Shown here: positions 32,866-44,034 of the stretch, piece after piece | How positions within the stretch are numbered: position 1 is the stretch's first letter | Layout: the number at the start of each line of letters is the position of its first letter | NCBI RefSeq assembly: GCF_947172395.1 | Contig: NC_069093.1 | Location: 12,435,561-12,499,560, forward strand | DNA from: Bicyclus anynana | Lineage: Eukaryota > Arthropoda > Insecta > Lepidoptera > Nymphalidae | Direction of reading: 5' to 3' | Length of the DNA stretch: 64,000 nucleotides | Notes under the pieces: model-generated | The model's database searches: none | The model's input: the letters and a program-made list of their open reading frames with translations, nothing else | Told to the model about the DNA's origin: nothing | Made by a program: the position numbers and the translations under genes

Positions 32866-33251
32866 GCAAAGATCAGTGGCGTAGCGTGTCGTGGAGGGGC
32901 CCTGTATCAAAATTAGTTGGGGGGCCCCTTATGAAGGGTAAAGATTTCTCACAAAAGAAATAATAGTGCTTGCATAAAAAAATATGATAGTAACAAACCT
33001 CTACGGGATGTTTTCAACTTTTAGGCGCATGCTTAACCCGGAAAAAACAGATTGTTTTTTTTTACTTTTGTCAATTCTGAAGTGAAAACTCTATAGGCAG
33101 TTTTTTACATGTTTTTTTTTGGAAGCTCCAGATTAAGTTAGATTACAGATTACCTACATTTTACTAATTTTAGACGTGAGGGGGCCCTGTAGTCAGGGAT
33201 GCCCGTATCATTGATAGTTGATACGGCGGTAGCTACGCCCCTGGCAAAGCT
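32866..33251. mobile_element. hAT-type MITE with 8-bp target duplication
   Basis: The element at 32874-33243 starts CAGTGGCGTAGC and ends GCTACGCCCCTG, short inverted repeats of the hAT form. It is bounded by GCAAAGAT (32866-32873) and GCAAAGCT (33244-33251), an 8-bp target duplication with one change, which is the hAT length. GGGGCCC-rich segments lie near both ends. No transposase is encoded. Confidence 0.85.
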
Positions 33252-34394
33252 TAAGTGCTGAGTTGTTCGGAGGCCAGCACCAAACGGACCTACGCACGAC
33301 GGCCTACAAAGAGGCCGAGTGAAAGAAATAGGGCCTGAAGTCATATTAGGGCATATTATATCGTACCCTCCTCGGGGGTTACTACTAGAGAATCCTTAAC
33401 TTATTTTGCTGACAATAGTATTGTAATAATTGTATGCATAATTTGGCGAGTCACAAATGAGGTACGTCACAAAAAGATCTACTATTTAATATAGTAAAAC
33501 TTTACAGGACAGCTTCTATTATATTATTTCATCGCTCGCTGAGAATATTGTTATTTTTTTAAAAAAAAGAGAAATATTTTCAACATTTTTGCATAAACGA
33601 GCGAAATGACCGCCGCAACGTTGAGAAATCTTTACTCATTCCGGGGATTTACGACGAGCCAACTGTTTCGAGCATTACGTGTACACACCATCTGCTTAAA
33701 ATTACACCGACCATTAACAAACGCAAGAAAGTGAACATTATTCTTTAGTTTTATATGCACAATTCATATTAACGGTTATTCTAAAAGTAAATATTAAAAA
33801 AAATGTAATTAGAATTCTGAAATTTATAAAAAAGAGTGTCGCTTATAACATCCACCAATGACATTGTATTTATAGAAGTGCTCATAAGCTAAGCCTACAT
33901 GAGCTTTCACTAGGTTTATCTACTTTTTATCCTGACAAAATTAATGGTAGGTATAGTCCTTTTCATGAAATAAATCCTCCAGACGCGGCGCTACTGTCTT
34001 AATAGAGCTCATTGTCATTTGGTAATGTCGGTCTTATTGTCATTTGTGTAAGGCACTTTCAATTTTAGTTAAAGCGAACATTTTAAGAACATAATTTTAA
34101 GTGAATACATAACATTTTATTTGTAAAACTGTAAACGAAAATATTACAAAAAACTACTCGCAAGACCAACAATAATAACATACTTCAAGGTAAAAGTTGT
34201 TACTAATCTTACTAACTATATCTAGATTATTATTTTTTCAATTTTTAATTCTAAGGATTGTTTAAACTGATTAAAAAAAAAACTATTTATTTATTTATTA
34301 ACTAACTTCAAAAAGGGAGACCGAAGAAGGTTAGAGGGTATGTTTTTTTAATTTATACGTAATGAGAAGAATATTTTTACAAAGAATATTTTTT
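33252..34394. other. No recognised gene
   Basis: AT-rich DNA. A phrase ATTGTCATTTGGTAATGT at about 34012 recalls the R7 motif at 36597. Confidence 0.4.
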
Positions 34395-34620
34395 CGGCTG
34401 GTGGGAGGCTTCGGCCGTGGCTAGTTGCGGCATCCTGCCGGCAAAGACGTACTGCCAAGCGATTTAGCGTTCCGGTACGATGCCGTGTAGAAACCGAAAG
34501 GGGTGTGGATTTTCATCCTCCTCCTAACAAGTTAGCCCGCTTCCATCTTAGATTGCATCATCACTTAGCATCAGGTGAGATTGTAGTCAAGGGCTAACTT
34601 GTAAAGAATAAAAAAAAAAA
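34395..34620 (+). mobile_element. SINE-B, head missing
   Basis: From TCGGCTGGTGGGAGGCTTCG to TGTAGTCAAGGGCTAACTTG and a GTAAAGAATAAAAAAAAAA tail. Well preserved, so relatively young. Confidence 0.9.
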
Positions 34621-34923
34621 TATATATTAGGTACTTGTGATATCTTATATCTGAAATCGTTCGGTGTTGTAAATGTTTGCATCGAAAAAGAAATGGTTGT
34701 TGGAATTGTGAATTTTCGTATCATTTAACTCTATTTTCCTGCCGGAAATAGGAACTCAGTAATGACAGAAGTCGCCGGAAAAGCGATTTCATATTACTTG
34801 AGACCAGTTTTCTAACGGAAATTGAACACAGTTAATATACTTGTTGCTTATTGGCAATACTATTTTTTATTCTATTACCTACGTAGTCCAAGACCAATCA
34901 CACTAGATAGTTTTCAGACTGAG

Positions 34924-35000
34924 CCCTCATTCGCACGAGAGTTTTTTAACGGATGTTAAAAAAGCGTTAAAATACAACAAATATAATCCCAAGTATTTAT
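34924..35000. mobile_element. MITE-2, left end only
   Basis: AGCCCTCATTCGCACGAGAG followed by TTTTTTAACGGATGTTAAAA matches the left end of 3550-3928. The right end is not found. Confidence 0.75.
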
Positions 35001-35009
35001 GTCCCATCC

Positions 35010-35232
35010 CATACAGAAAATCACTCAATATCACGTGTCTCAATCGGTGAAGGAAAACATCGTGAGGAAACCTGCATACCAGAGAATTATCTTAATTCTC
35101 TGCGTGTGTGAAGTCTGCCAATCCGCATTGGGCCAGCGTGGTGGACTATTGGCCTAACCCCTCTCATTCTGAGAGGAGACTCGAGCTCAGCAGTGAGCCG
35201 AATATGGGTTGATGACGACGACATACAGAAAA
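35010..35232 (+). mobile_element. 5'-truncated SINE-A with 11-bp target duplication
   Basis: Begins within the body (TCACTCAATATCACGTGTCT) and ends GGGTTGATGACGACGA. It is bounded by CATACAGAAAA at 35010-35020 and 35222-35232. The body is well conserved. Confidence 0.92.
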
Positions 35233-35519
35233 ATTAGAAAATTTGCTTTAAGATAACTATGCAAGTAGTCAAGGCACTCTACGTATTCACTTAGTTGTGA
35301 AGACTTTATACTCGTAGTTACGCAAGTTTTGCATTAACATTGAGTCTTGAGGCGCAAACTTAAACTTGGCGCAAATTGGAGAGAACTTTTACAACAAGAA
35401 ACTTCTTATAACCGTTAAAATATGGCGTTTTCAGTCTAAGGCGCGTTGTACACTAACGCAAAAGCTTAATTAATGTCTTTATATTAATAACTAAAGTTAA
35501 AAGTTACATGGTATATTTG

Positions 35520-35789
35520 TCATCATCAACGGTTCACTGCTGAGCTCAAGTCATCTCTCAGAATGAGAGGGGTTAGGCCAATAGTCCACCACGCCGGCCC
35601 AATGCGGATCGGCAGATTTCAGAGAGAATTAAGAAAATTCTCAGGTATGCTGGTTTCCTCACGTTGTTTTTCCTTCACCGTTTGAGACACGTGATACTTA
35701 ATTTCTTAAAATGCACATAACTGAAAAGTTGGAGGTGCATGTCCTGACCGGATTCGAACCCTCACCCTCCGGAAACGGAGGGTGTGGGC
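35520..35789 (-). mobile_element. SINE-A, folded back at its head
   Basis: Reverse SINE-A whose tRNA-like head stops at the anticodon-arm palindrome. It then turns back on itself: CCCTCACCCTCCG, GAAA, CGGAGGGTGTGGG (35761-35787). The normal continuation (GGCAGAGGTCATATCCAC) is absent. Confidence 0.85.
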
Positions 35790-36074
35790 AAGTTAAAGCT
35801 TCAACCAAGAAAAATCCAAACCTATAAACAGAGCAAAATTTCCCGAGGGATGCAAGGAACATGTACTAGACAGTGTCATACCATGTTTTTCAACCTGAGG
35901 CGTTAGTTTTAGGCATAATCTGTAATTTCGGCACATGAGGCATCTATGCCTGTGATTCATACAAATAATGTACTTTTTGAAACATCACTAGAATGGTGTC
36001 CCTAATTTTTATGTACATTTTTTAGCTTCCTGCAAGTTTTTGCAGGGTTAAGTACCCCTATTTTTCGGTGTAAT

Positions 36075-36244
36075 TACACTAAAAGTTCCGTATAGGAATA
36101 CAAAAATAAAATATAGCCTATGTTACCCGGAGATAGTGTAGCTTCCCAACCGAGAAATAATTTTTCAAATCGGTTCAGTAGTTTCTGAGCTTATTGAATA
36201 CAAACAAACAATCAAATCTTTCCCCTTTATAATATTAGTATAGA
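36075..36244 (-). mobile_element. Helitron-like remnant
   Basis: Ends TTTATAATATTAGTATAGA, the reversed 5' end shared by the H1 family. The interior (AAATATAGCCTATGTTACCC, AAATCGGTTCAGTAGTTTCT) is a third body type. The 3' hairpin was not found. Confidence 0.6.
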
Positions 36245-36307
36245 CAAGCTATTATTGAGTGTTTCAAGATACGTAACTGGTATCTTACAATATCTATACT
36301 CACGACA

Positions 36308-36470
36308 TGATTTTTTTTATTCTTTACAAATTAGCCCTTGTCCACAATTTCACCTGAAGGTAAGTGATGATGCAAACAAAGATGTAGTGAAGTAACTTGT
36401 TAGGAGTAGGGTTAAAATCCACACATCATGTCCTCATCATGCGGTCTCTATAAATTTCCGCCCTACCCTG
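36308..36470 (-). mobile_element. SINE-B, strongly diverged
   Basis: TTATTCTTTACAAATTAGCC and AAGGTAAGTGATGATGCAAA mark a reverse SINE-B with many substitutions and no head. Confidence 0.75.
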
Positions 36471-36596
36471 TTGGTTGTCACTTAATTGTAAAGTTTCCAC
36501 CCAATTGCCCAAACTACGAATTTATATCTGAACTCAATGTTAATGCAAAACTTGTGTAACTATTGTAGGGCCTGGGGGTGATTGTCTGTTTGAACC

Positions 36597-36640
36597 GAGC
36601 GTGGCAATTGTCATTTGGTAATATAAACTAGATCGCACCG
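36597..36640. repeat. R7 motif, copy 1 of 3
   Basis: GCGTGGCAATTGTCATTTGG and TAAACTAGATCGCACC recur at 37437-37490 (GCCTGGCAATTGTCATTGGC, AACTAGGTCGCACCAT) and, more weakly, at 38695-38745. Nature unknown. Confidence 0.5.
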
Positions 36641-36724
36641 TAGGTCTTCTTAAAGCTATAATACTGTTTGTTAAAGTGTTTTTCAGATAGCATGGGTACG
36701 GTGACAGTCGCCTGTATGACTTTC

Positions 36725-37076
36725 ATAATCATCATCGTCATTATCAACCCATATTCGACTTACTGCTGAACTCGAGTCTCCTCTCAGAATGAGGGGGTTT
36801 AGGCCATTAGTCCGCCACGCTGGCCCAATGCGGATTGGCAGACTAAACACACGATGAGAATTAAGAAAATTCTCTGTTATGCAGGTTTCCTCACGATGAT
36901 CCTTCACCGTTTTGAGACACGTGATATTTAATTTCTTAAAATGCACACAAATGAAAAGTTGAAGGTGCATGCCCCGAACCGGATTTGAACCTACACCCTC
37001 CGGAATCGGAGGTCACATACACTAGGGCCTAGTGTATGTGACCTCCGATTCCGGAGGGCTAGGCTATCACGGCTCT
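36725..37076 (-). mobile_element. SINE-A with a palindromic head
   Basis: Reverse SINE-A whose head contains a perfect 63-bp palindrome at 36996-37058. The head is read into the start of the A-box region, turned around, then continued with GCTAGGCTATCACGGCTCT. Confidence 0.92.
36996..37058. repeat. 63-bp perfect palindrome inside SINE-A
   Basis: Arms 36996-37026 and 37028-37058 are exact reverse complements around a single G at 37027. One arm is the normal SINE-A head sequence (CCCTCCGGAATCGGAGGTCA...). Confidence 0.97.
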
Positions 37077-37083
37077 GGGCTGG

Positions 37084-37404
37084 GCTGCAAGTTTCGAATT
37101 CACCTCTATCTTTCTCATTCTATTGTATTGTGCTACATAGAGAGAGATGAAGGTGAACTCGAATTTCGTGATTCGAGCGAGTTATACGAATATTAATTTT
37201 TTTTTAAGAATATTTGCCATATCTTTTAAATATGACCAATTTTCCCATTCCCCTCCACGGTCGGGAAAGACTGTATTGGGAGTGGGTACGACAATAGACC
37301 AACGTGGCGGGGATCGAACCACCACCCCTCGGTGATGAGTCTGACAACTTTACCGTTGAGCTATTAAGGCTTTCAAGAGTTCAAAAAATCGTTATAGAAT
37401 AGCC
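37084..37404. mobile_element. MITE-5 with SINE-D nested
   Basis: Left arm CAAGTTTCGAATTCACCTCT, then GAGAGAGATGAAGGTGAACT facing it. The right end ATCGTTATAGAATAGCC at 37388-37404 is displaced by a SINE-D. The outer left end is lost at the junction with SINE-A. Confidence 0.75.
37196..37374 (-). mobile_element. SINE-D copy nested in MITE-5
   Basis: Same element as 3622-3797: GAATATTTGCCATATCTTTT to CCGTTGAGCTATTAAGGCT. The tRNA-like B-box is GGGGATCGAACCACC in reverse, with a short CACC duplication beside it. Confidence 0.8.
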
Positions 37405-37844
37405 CGACTGTATTTACTCGTATAAACCGCGCTTAAGCCTGGCAATTGTCATTGGCATCATAAACTAGGTCGCACCATCGTTGAGCCGTATCTTTTGTTA
37501 CCATCACGAGTTGACACTCCATTCCAACCCTATAATTATTTCACAGTGATATTTACACGAAACCTATAATTGTCACGCAATATCATAATTAAGTATAGAT
37601 AAGCTTCCCATAATAAGGTTGAATAAAGGATTTACCTAATTAAAACATAACAACATGGGTGTCCATTTGTTTATGATTATTTAGCACGCAATGTACTCCA
37701 GACATTGAAGCAAAATCTTTTGAAATCCTTTTTACAAAAATCATAGGAAGGAGGACTGTCACTATAAAAGCTGCACTATAAAACAAGCTGCGTTAAGTAT
37801 TTATTATTATTTGTTTTTAGTTTCAGAACGTACAATATCGTATA

Positions 37845-38120
37845 CTTTTTTAATCGACTTCCAAAAAGGAGGAGGTTCTGCGTTCGGCTGTATGTATGTT
37901 TATTTTTTTTATGTACAGCGATATTTCCGTCATTTGACCGATTTTGAAATTTTTTTTTTTGTTTGGAAGGGTGATTCCACTTTTTCATGTCAGGATCTGA
38001 TGATGACATCCTGGAGAAATCGAAGGAAACTTTCGAAAATCGTAGAGACGGCTAGTGCGTTTGTTAGTTTTTTCATTAGTTATTTTAAACCACTACAATT
38101 TTATTACTTATTGAAATAAA
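37845..38120 (+). mobile_element. MITE-1 end fragment
   Basis: Starts TTAATCGACTTCCAAAAAGG and includes CATGTCAGGATCTGATGATG and GTTAGTTTTTTCATTAGTTA. This matches the right-hand 280 bp of 40896-41987 in the opposite orientation. Confidence 0.75.
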
Positions 38121-39192
38121 TCATGAGTATATTTTACTACTTTAAAAACTACAAGGTAGTACCTCAAATATGTACCAAGTATGTGCTGAGAATGTAACTT
38201 TCAGTTAGTGAAAGAACTTTTAAAATTGGTAATTTAGACGTGAAACCGTTACAAACAAACAATGTAGCTAATTTTTACGTTTATATTTTACGTTAGTATG
38301 AATGTTATTCTCAAATCCAATTAAACAGATGAAAAAAGAATGAAAAAAACGTTTATTTATTAACTAAAGTTTTACATACAAATTGCAAGGGCCCCTGTAC
38401 TAGGTGGAAACTTGTATTACTGGGTGCCCCGCTCATCCGTCAAGACACAATTAGTTCACAAAATATGTGTGTGTGTGTGTGTGTGTTTATGTATGTGTGC
38501 GTAAGTGAAAATATGTGTATTTATGAAAAGTTATCATTTTAGATTGAAGATGGATGCATAGATAGATCGGTTCAAAACGGTTCAAGGTGTCTCTCTTCAA
38601 AAATTACCGCAAAAATATGAATGTGGCAGTTTAAATATGTCGGGCCATTAAAAGAGAAATCTTCCAGCCTCGTTTGATACGGCCTTTTCAGCTGAAGAAA
38701 GCCTCACAATTGTCGTCGTTGTAAACTGGGTCACGCTATCGTCGGCCGTATCTCTACTGCGATTATAAACCTGACAATACACCTTCAAGCCATCATTCCG
38801 TGCTATTGGATACGCAATCGATTTCAACCAACGATATTGTCTACGATGTGAAGGAATAAATATTATAAACATTGTACTTGTAGATGTGTAGAATGTTTAT
38901 AACATGATCAGAAAATAAACCTGGTTAGGGCGCCACAAGTGCTTTTAGGTACAAGTCAGTGCGTTCATAGCTTTGTTGCGAAGGGCCACAATACATGTAT
39001 TATTTGAAATACTCGAACCCTAGCACGTAACATTATTATGTTAGTAGACGTTAATTAATTTTTTAACTAACATTTTTTTTTTAATTTAAACAAAATTAAA
39101 AAAATTTGATTGGCTTTAAGTATCGTGTAGATGAAAGAACCTGAGAGAACACGATTATTTTAAAATCGCAGACAGACACTTAGATTTTATTT
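38121..39192. other. No gene; GT microsatellite
   Basis: A (GT)n run at 38465-38487 and the third, weak R7 motif near 38700. A 74-codon minus-strand frame at 38648-38872 has no family support. Confidence 0.4.
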
Positions 39193-39476
39193 AGATAGCC
39201 CAGTGCATATGACCTCTGCCTCCGATTCCGAAGGGTGTGGGTTCTAATTTGGTCCGGGGTATGCACCTCCAACTTGTCAGTTGTGTGCATTTTAAGAAAT
39301 AAAATATCACGTGTCTCAAACAGTGAAGTAAAACATCGTGAGGAAACCTGCATACCAGAGACTTTTTTTAATTCTCTACATGTGTGAAGTCTGCCAATGG
39401 GCCAACATAGTGCATTATTGGCCTAAGCCGAATATAGGTTGATGATGGTGATGATGATGTTGATGATGGTGATGAT
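39193..39476 (+). mobile_element. SINE-A, full length with extended tail
   Basis: tRNA-like head (TAGCCCAGTGCATATGACCT, GGTTCTAATTTGGTCC), body, and a long tail of TGATGATGGTGATGATGATG type. The A-to-B-box region has a mutated B-box, so it is probably not transcribed. Confidence 0.9.
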
Positions 39477-39932
39477 CTATTAAATTGATGAATATTACTT
39501 CTTTAAAGTTACGTAATATCCACGTAGAAAAATCTAGTTTTATTGGTTTTTGTATGGTACTCATAGTGTAAGCACTCGACTAGAGCCCTCACCTCGTCAC
39601 GCAACCGAGATTATAGTTTCCTGTTTGTACGGGTACTCTTAGGGCGGATAAAAACACGTTTGTTGAAAATGAAGGGTGTTGATATAAAGGGAAAATAATA
39701 GCTTTTTTAGTCGGCACGCTTGAGTAGCGCTTAATTTATAAACTAAGTACTGCAATGTTATTTATGTATACACTAATGGTAGGTGTACACATATCCGCAT
39801 CGTACGTCTTAGACGCATCACTTTCAACGGATTTAGATGTGAAACATCAATAGCCGCACGTAAAACCGAGTTCTGGCGTGGCGACGCATGCCGTGGCTAT
39901 ATGATGGTATGTATATATATATATTGCGCATG

Positions 39933-39991
<59 letters not shown>

Positions 39992-40895
39992 GCGCAATCG
40001 AGTGTGCGATTCTCTCCCACTCGATCCGGCGTTAAGCCATCTCATCATCGCTACACTGATCTCGGATACCTATAGTGTATACAGTGTTGTTTACTATAGT
40101 ACATATAGCCTGTATTTTACTTGAAAACAAATTATCTTTCTGATAATAAAATGTCTGACCGTGATAATTTAGAGAGTGAGATGTTTCACATCTGCCAGGC
40201 GACCCGTGACGGCTCACATTTTTTTAAATCTTACGGTGGATTCGTGACGTATAAAAAGTCATACAAGTGCGTCCGGTAATCCACATCGGACAAACTTTAT
40301 CTACCGTAAGATTAAAAATTTGTTTGATTGCGATGCGTCTCATACGCACGAGGGAGATCTGTGGACGCCTACCATAAAGGAACGTCACAGCAGAAACGCG
40401 TTTCGATTGTTTCGTAGCCTCAACATAGGTTGGATTCAATATCGAGACCCTAATAAGGATTCGACCCCAACTTGAAATTATTTTCGCGCCTACTGCTATC
40501 TGTCTTAACAACATATTGAGAGGGCAACAGGAATATTAGTCATATTTAAAACATGATAAATACGCTTCTATATTTTTTTTAAAACTTACTTTAAGGTCTT
40601 TTACAAAACGATTTTTTAATACTAAGTACTGAAACACCTAAAAGTTAATTATAAAACATTTAAACGCGTCATTGTTTATATTTGTTCTTTGGTTCAATAG
40701 CAGTTTTATTTCAAAGCTACATGTTTCTGCCTTGAAAAAAAAGCTATAAGCTATAAAAAAATTAATATTATATAGTTAAAATAGTAAAAATTAGCCAAAA
40801 TTGTTTCTTAGTATCTTGCTACCATTTACATAGATATTTTATAAAAATATCTATTTGCGCTTTCTATACATCAAAATTTTAATAAAAAAAAATTC
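39477..40895. other. No gene; TA microsatellite and a hairpin
   Basis: 39906-39987 is a (TA)n tract flanked by ATTGCGCATGT and ACATGCGCAAT, so the tract is the centre of an inverted repeat. 40227-40237 (AATCTTACGGT) and 40303-40313 (ACCGTAAGATT) are an exact inverted pair. Open frames here only translate the TA tract or overlap each other. Confidence 0.6.
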
Positions 40896-41987
40896 AACCG
40901 ACTTCCAACTCAAAAATTAACCTAAACTAAAAAGCAAAAAATAACATCTTACCTATGTGCTACCTTCTGATCAGTTTGAAGGCGGTGCCAAGCCAGTGAT
41001 GTTTTAATTTAAGCCGTTTAAATTACTATGGTTGGTATGGTATTAAATTTCTGTGGTTCTTTCAGAAACGGCTTTAATTAAAACATGACACTAGATTGGC
41101 ACCGCCTTCAAACTGATGAATAATCAGAAAAACGTGAAAGGTGACTGTCCTCCGTCTTCATCACCAGACCCCCTATGCAGTTACAATCCATATGGTTGGA
41201 AAGTTCTCATCAATATAAAATTTATCAAGTCCAAACACAAGGTACCTACTGTGAACCGTCGAGGAGTTCCCTTAACTCTCCTTCATCTTCGTCACCAGAC
41301 CCCTAATACAGTCACAACCTATCCAGGTGGAAAGTTCTCATCAATACAAAATTATCAAGTCAAAACACAAGGTAGCTACTGTGAACCGTCGAGGAGTTCC
41401 CTTAACTATCCTTCGTCTTCATCACCAGACCCCTAATACAGTCACAACCCATCTAGGTGGAAAGTTCTCATCAATACAAATTTATCAAGTCCAAACACAA
41501 GGTAGCTACTGTGAACCGTTGAGGAGTTCTCTTAACTGTCCTTCGTCTTCATCATCAGACCCTTAATACAGTCACAACCCATATAGGTGGAAAGTTCTCA
41601 TCAATACAAATGAATCAAGCCCAAACAAAAGGTACCTGCTGTAAATCGTTGACGAGTTCCATCGTCTGTGTTTTGGCTCCATCATCAGACCAACTCCAGA
41701 CCTTCATAAAATTGTAGTGGTTTAAAATAACTTATGGAAACACTAACAAACGCACTAGCCGTCCCTACAATTTTCGAAAGTTCCCCTCGATTTCTCCAGG
41801 ATGCCATCATCAGATCCTGACATGAAAAAAATGGGACCACCTTGGAATCAAACCCTTCAAAATAAAAAAAGAATTTTCAAAATCGGTCCACAAATGACGG
41901 AATTATCGCTGGACATACATAAAAAAAAAAAAAAAAAAACCATACATACAGTCGAACGTAGAACCTCCTCCTTTTTGGAAGTCGGTT
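40896..41987. mobile_element. MITE-1, full-length copy with internal minisatellite
   Basis: The ends AACCGACTTCC (40896) and GGAAGTCGGTT (41977-41987) are inverted repeats. Inside the left end, CTGATCAGTTTGAAGGCGGT pairs with ACCGCCTTCAAACTGATGA near 41100. The middle is a 130-bp tandem array. The right part carries TCCAGGATGCCATCATCAGA and an A18 run. Relatives are at 32305-32500 and 37845-38120. No transposase is present. Confidence 0.75.
41150..41690. repeat. 130-bp minisatellite, about four units
   Basis: TCACCAGAC (TCATCAGAC in the last two) recurs at 41161, 41292, 41422, 41552 and 41682, a period of 130-131 bp. Each unit also has GGTGGAAAGTTCTCATCAAT or a close variant, and GTCGAGGAGTTCCCTTAAC. 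Because 130 is not a multiple of three, the overlapping open frames seen here are not a repeat protein. Confidence 0.92.
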
Positions 41988-42309
41988 AATAAGTGTGTGT
42001 TGATTAGTCAGTCAAGTAATCAATCAATATAGGGTAATTAAATTATATCTATAACATGTGAATTATAAAACAACTTACCTAAATAGGATAGTCGGAAGCC
42101 ACAAGAATTTTAGACACTCCTTTACAAACTATTTATTAGAACAGACTGATGAACTACCATAGGCAAGGTTATCTGAAACAAAAAAAAAACAATAAATTAT
42201 GTACAGGTTAATTTTAATGTAAGTATTTTTTTATATCTTTATTTGTTCAGATAGAGTGCCTATTTTATTTGGTGACAAATCCAGCTACTAAAATAAAGTA
42301 ATTTTATTA
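41988..42309. other. No recognised feature
   Basis: AT-rich DNA with an A10 run. Nothing assigned. Confidence 0.5.
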
Positions 42310-43040
42310 CTAGCGGACGCCCGCGACTTCGTCCGCGTGAAAGTGTTGTAAACTTTCAACTACCCCTATCCTACCCTACCCTAACCTACCTCTACCCTAC
42401 CCTACCCCTGCCCTACCCCTACCCTACACTACCCCTACCCTATTCATTAAGGCTGCACTTCTTTATTTATTCCTCCCACCGCGAGTCGCGTCGAGCGCGG
42501 CAACCGTTACACAAAAATAATCCATATAGCATGTATTAGTATTCACGCGCGATGGCTTAGCATATTTCTTGTATAACTTTGGTGTTTCTTTACCGATTTT
42601 TATGATTCTTTTTTTATTGAATAGGTAATAATGTTAACTTTCTTATTAGGGATGAGTGATGAGTGTTATAAACATAAGAGTAGACAAATATAATTAGAAA
42701 GCTCCGAACTGCTCAGCTATCGGGAGTTACACGTGTTATTGTGAGTCAACCATAAAAGATAGACATATATATGCTGTTGTGTTTTTATACATAATTTTAA
42801 GGAAAACATTTCCGTCATACATGATTTCTATGTTGCTTTAACCATTAAGGCTCTACACGCGACGGAAGCTTAAAAAATTGAGTAACTTCTCCCGTTTTCT
42901 CAACATTTCTCTTTACTGCTCTGCTCCTATTGATCGTAGCGTAATGAAAAGTATACTATAACCTGCCCAGGAGTATGTAGAATAATTGTACCAAGTTTCG
43001 TTAAAATCCGTCCAGTAGTTTTTGTTTCTATAAAGAACAT

Positions 43041-43089
<49 letters not shown>

Positions 43090-43208
43090 AATTTTACTGA
43101 TTGCATTTTTGGTATCAGTATCGATCACTAAGCACCCCCTGATAGTTATTTTGGAAATATATTTCATGTACAGAATTGACCTCTCTACAGATTTATTATA
43201 AGTATAGA
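42310..43208 (-). mobile_element. Long composite Helitron (H5-type 5' end)
   Basis: Reverse orientation: CTAG (42310-42313) preceded by A, hairpin GCGGACGCCCGCGACTTCGT, a TACCC-rich tract, a middle of unknown origin, then the H5 body (GAGTAACTTCTCCCGTTTTC, ACCTGCCCAGGAGTATG), a GACA microsatellite and the 5' end at 43208 followed by T. It is about 900 bp against 359 bp for the compact H5 at 44905, so it may be a fusion of two Helitrons. Confidence 0.75.
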
Positions 43209-43225
43209 TTTAATTTATAACAACA

Positions 43226-43539
43226 CTAGCGGACGCCAGTGACTCCGTCCTCCCTTAGACCTCTTAAATCCAGCCCTTACAGTAGTATCGCTGTAAAAAT
43301 GGAGTAACTTCTCCTGTTTTCTCAACATTTCCCTTCCCTAACCTGCCCAGGAGTATGAAGAATAATTGTACCAAGTTTCGTTAAAATTCGTCGAGTAGTT
43401 ATTGTTTCTATAACTAACATTCAGACAAAAATTTTACTGATTGCATTTTTGGCATCAGTATCACTCTCCCTGATAGTTATTTTGCAAATATATATCATGT
43501 ACCGAATTGACCTCTCTACAGATTTATTATAAGTATAAA
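43226..43539 (-). mobile_element. Non-autonomous Helitron H5
   Basis: CTAG at 43226 after A, GCGGACGCCAGTGACTCCGT, the H5 body with GAGTAACTTCTCCTGTTTTC, and the 5' end CAGATTTATTATAAGTATAA. It lies 17 bp from the previous Helitron in the same orientation. Confidence 0.82.
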
Positions 43540-44034
43540 TTATAGCAAACAATAATCAAGAAATCAAAAAGAAACTGTAACCCAAGTATTGTTAAAATTT
43601 AGCCCATGTTAACCAGGCCGGGCAGTTAATTCAAATAAATTGTTAAAAATATCCAACTAATTCAATCTTCGGATATTTATTATTTAAACTGAATTCTAAT
43701 TTTATTAGAATTCAGTTACAAAAAAAATAACAAATTAATAATAATTACACGCGCAAATCCACAATGTACATTATCTCAATTTGGAAAAGGCAGAGCTAAG
43801 AATTCTCTTTGGTACAGAATTGTTTGCGGCATAATGAGAAAATCAATTATTTACCAAAAAGCGAGCAACGAATCTCTCGGCGAAGATTTTCATGCAAATA
43901 AAAAATCTGTAACAACCTGGTTTAATTGACCTCTTGTTTTTCGAATATTCTTTTGGCTATAATAATTGGATAACATTGGATAAATATACAAAATTTAAAG
44001 TTGCTGTTTTCGGGTCTGTAATATATAGGTCTGA
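43540..44034. other. No gene; short hairpin
   Basis: 43687-43700 and 43704-43717 are exact 14-bp inverted repeats (AACTGAATTCTAAT) around TTT. Nothing else recognised. Confidence 0.6.

Noticed and set aside
39833..40124. Open frames rich in I and Y on both strands
   Set aside because: They translate the (TA)n tract at 39906-39987.
41116..41566. Repeat protein with SSSPDP motifs
   Set aside because: The 130-bp period shifts the frame in each unit. The frames are by-products of the minisatellite.
42360..42445. Telomere-like TACCC repeats (also GGGTA at 26905-26990)
   Set aside because: The insect telomere repeat is TTAGG. These runs are degenerate and lie inside Helitron 3' ends.
42913..43167. 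Frame with repeated CLSV residues
   Set aside because: It translates the GACA microsatellite in the Helitron.
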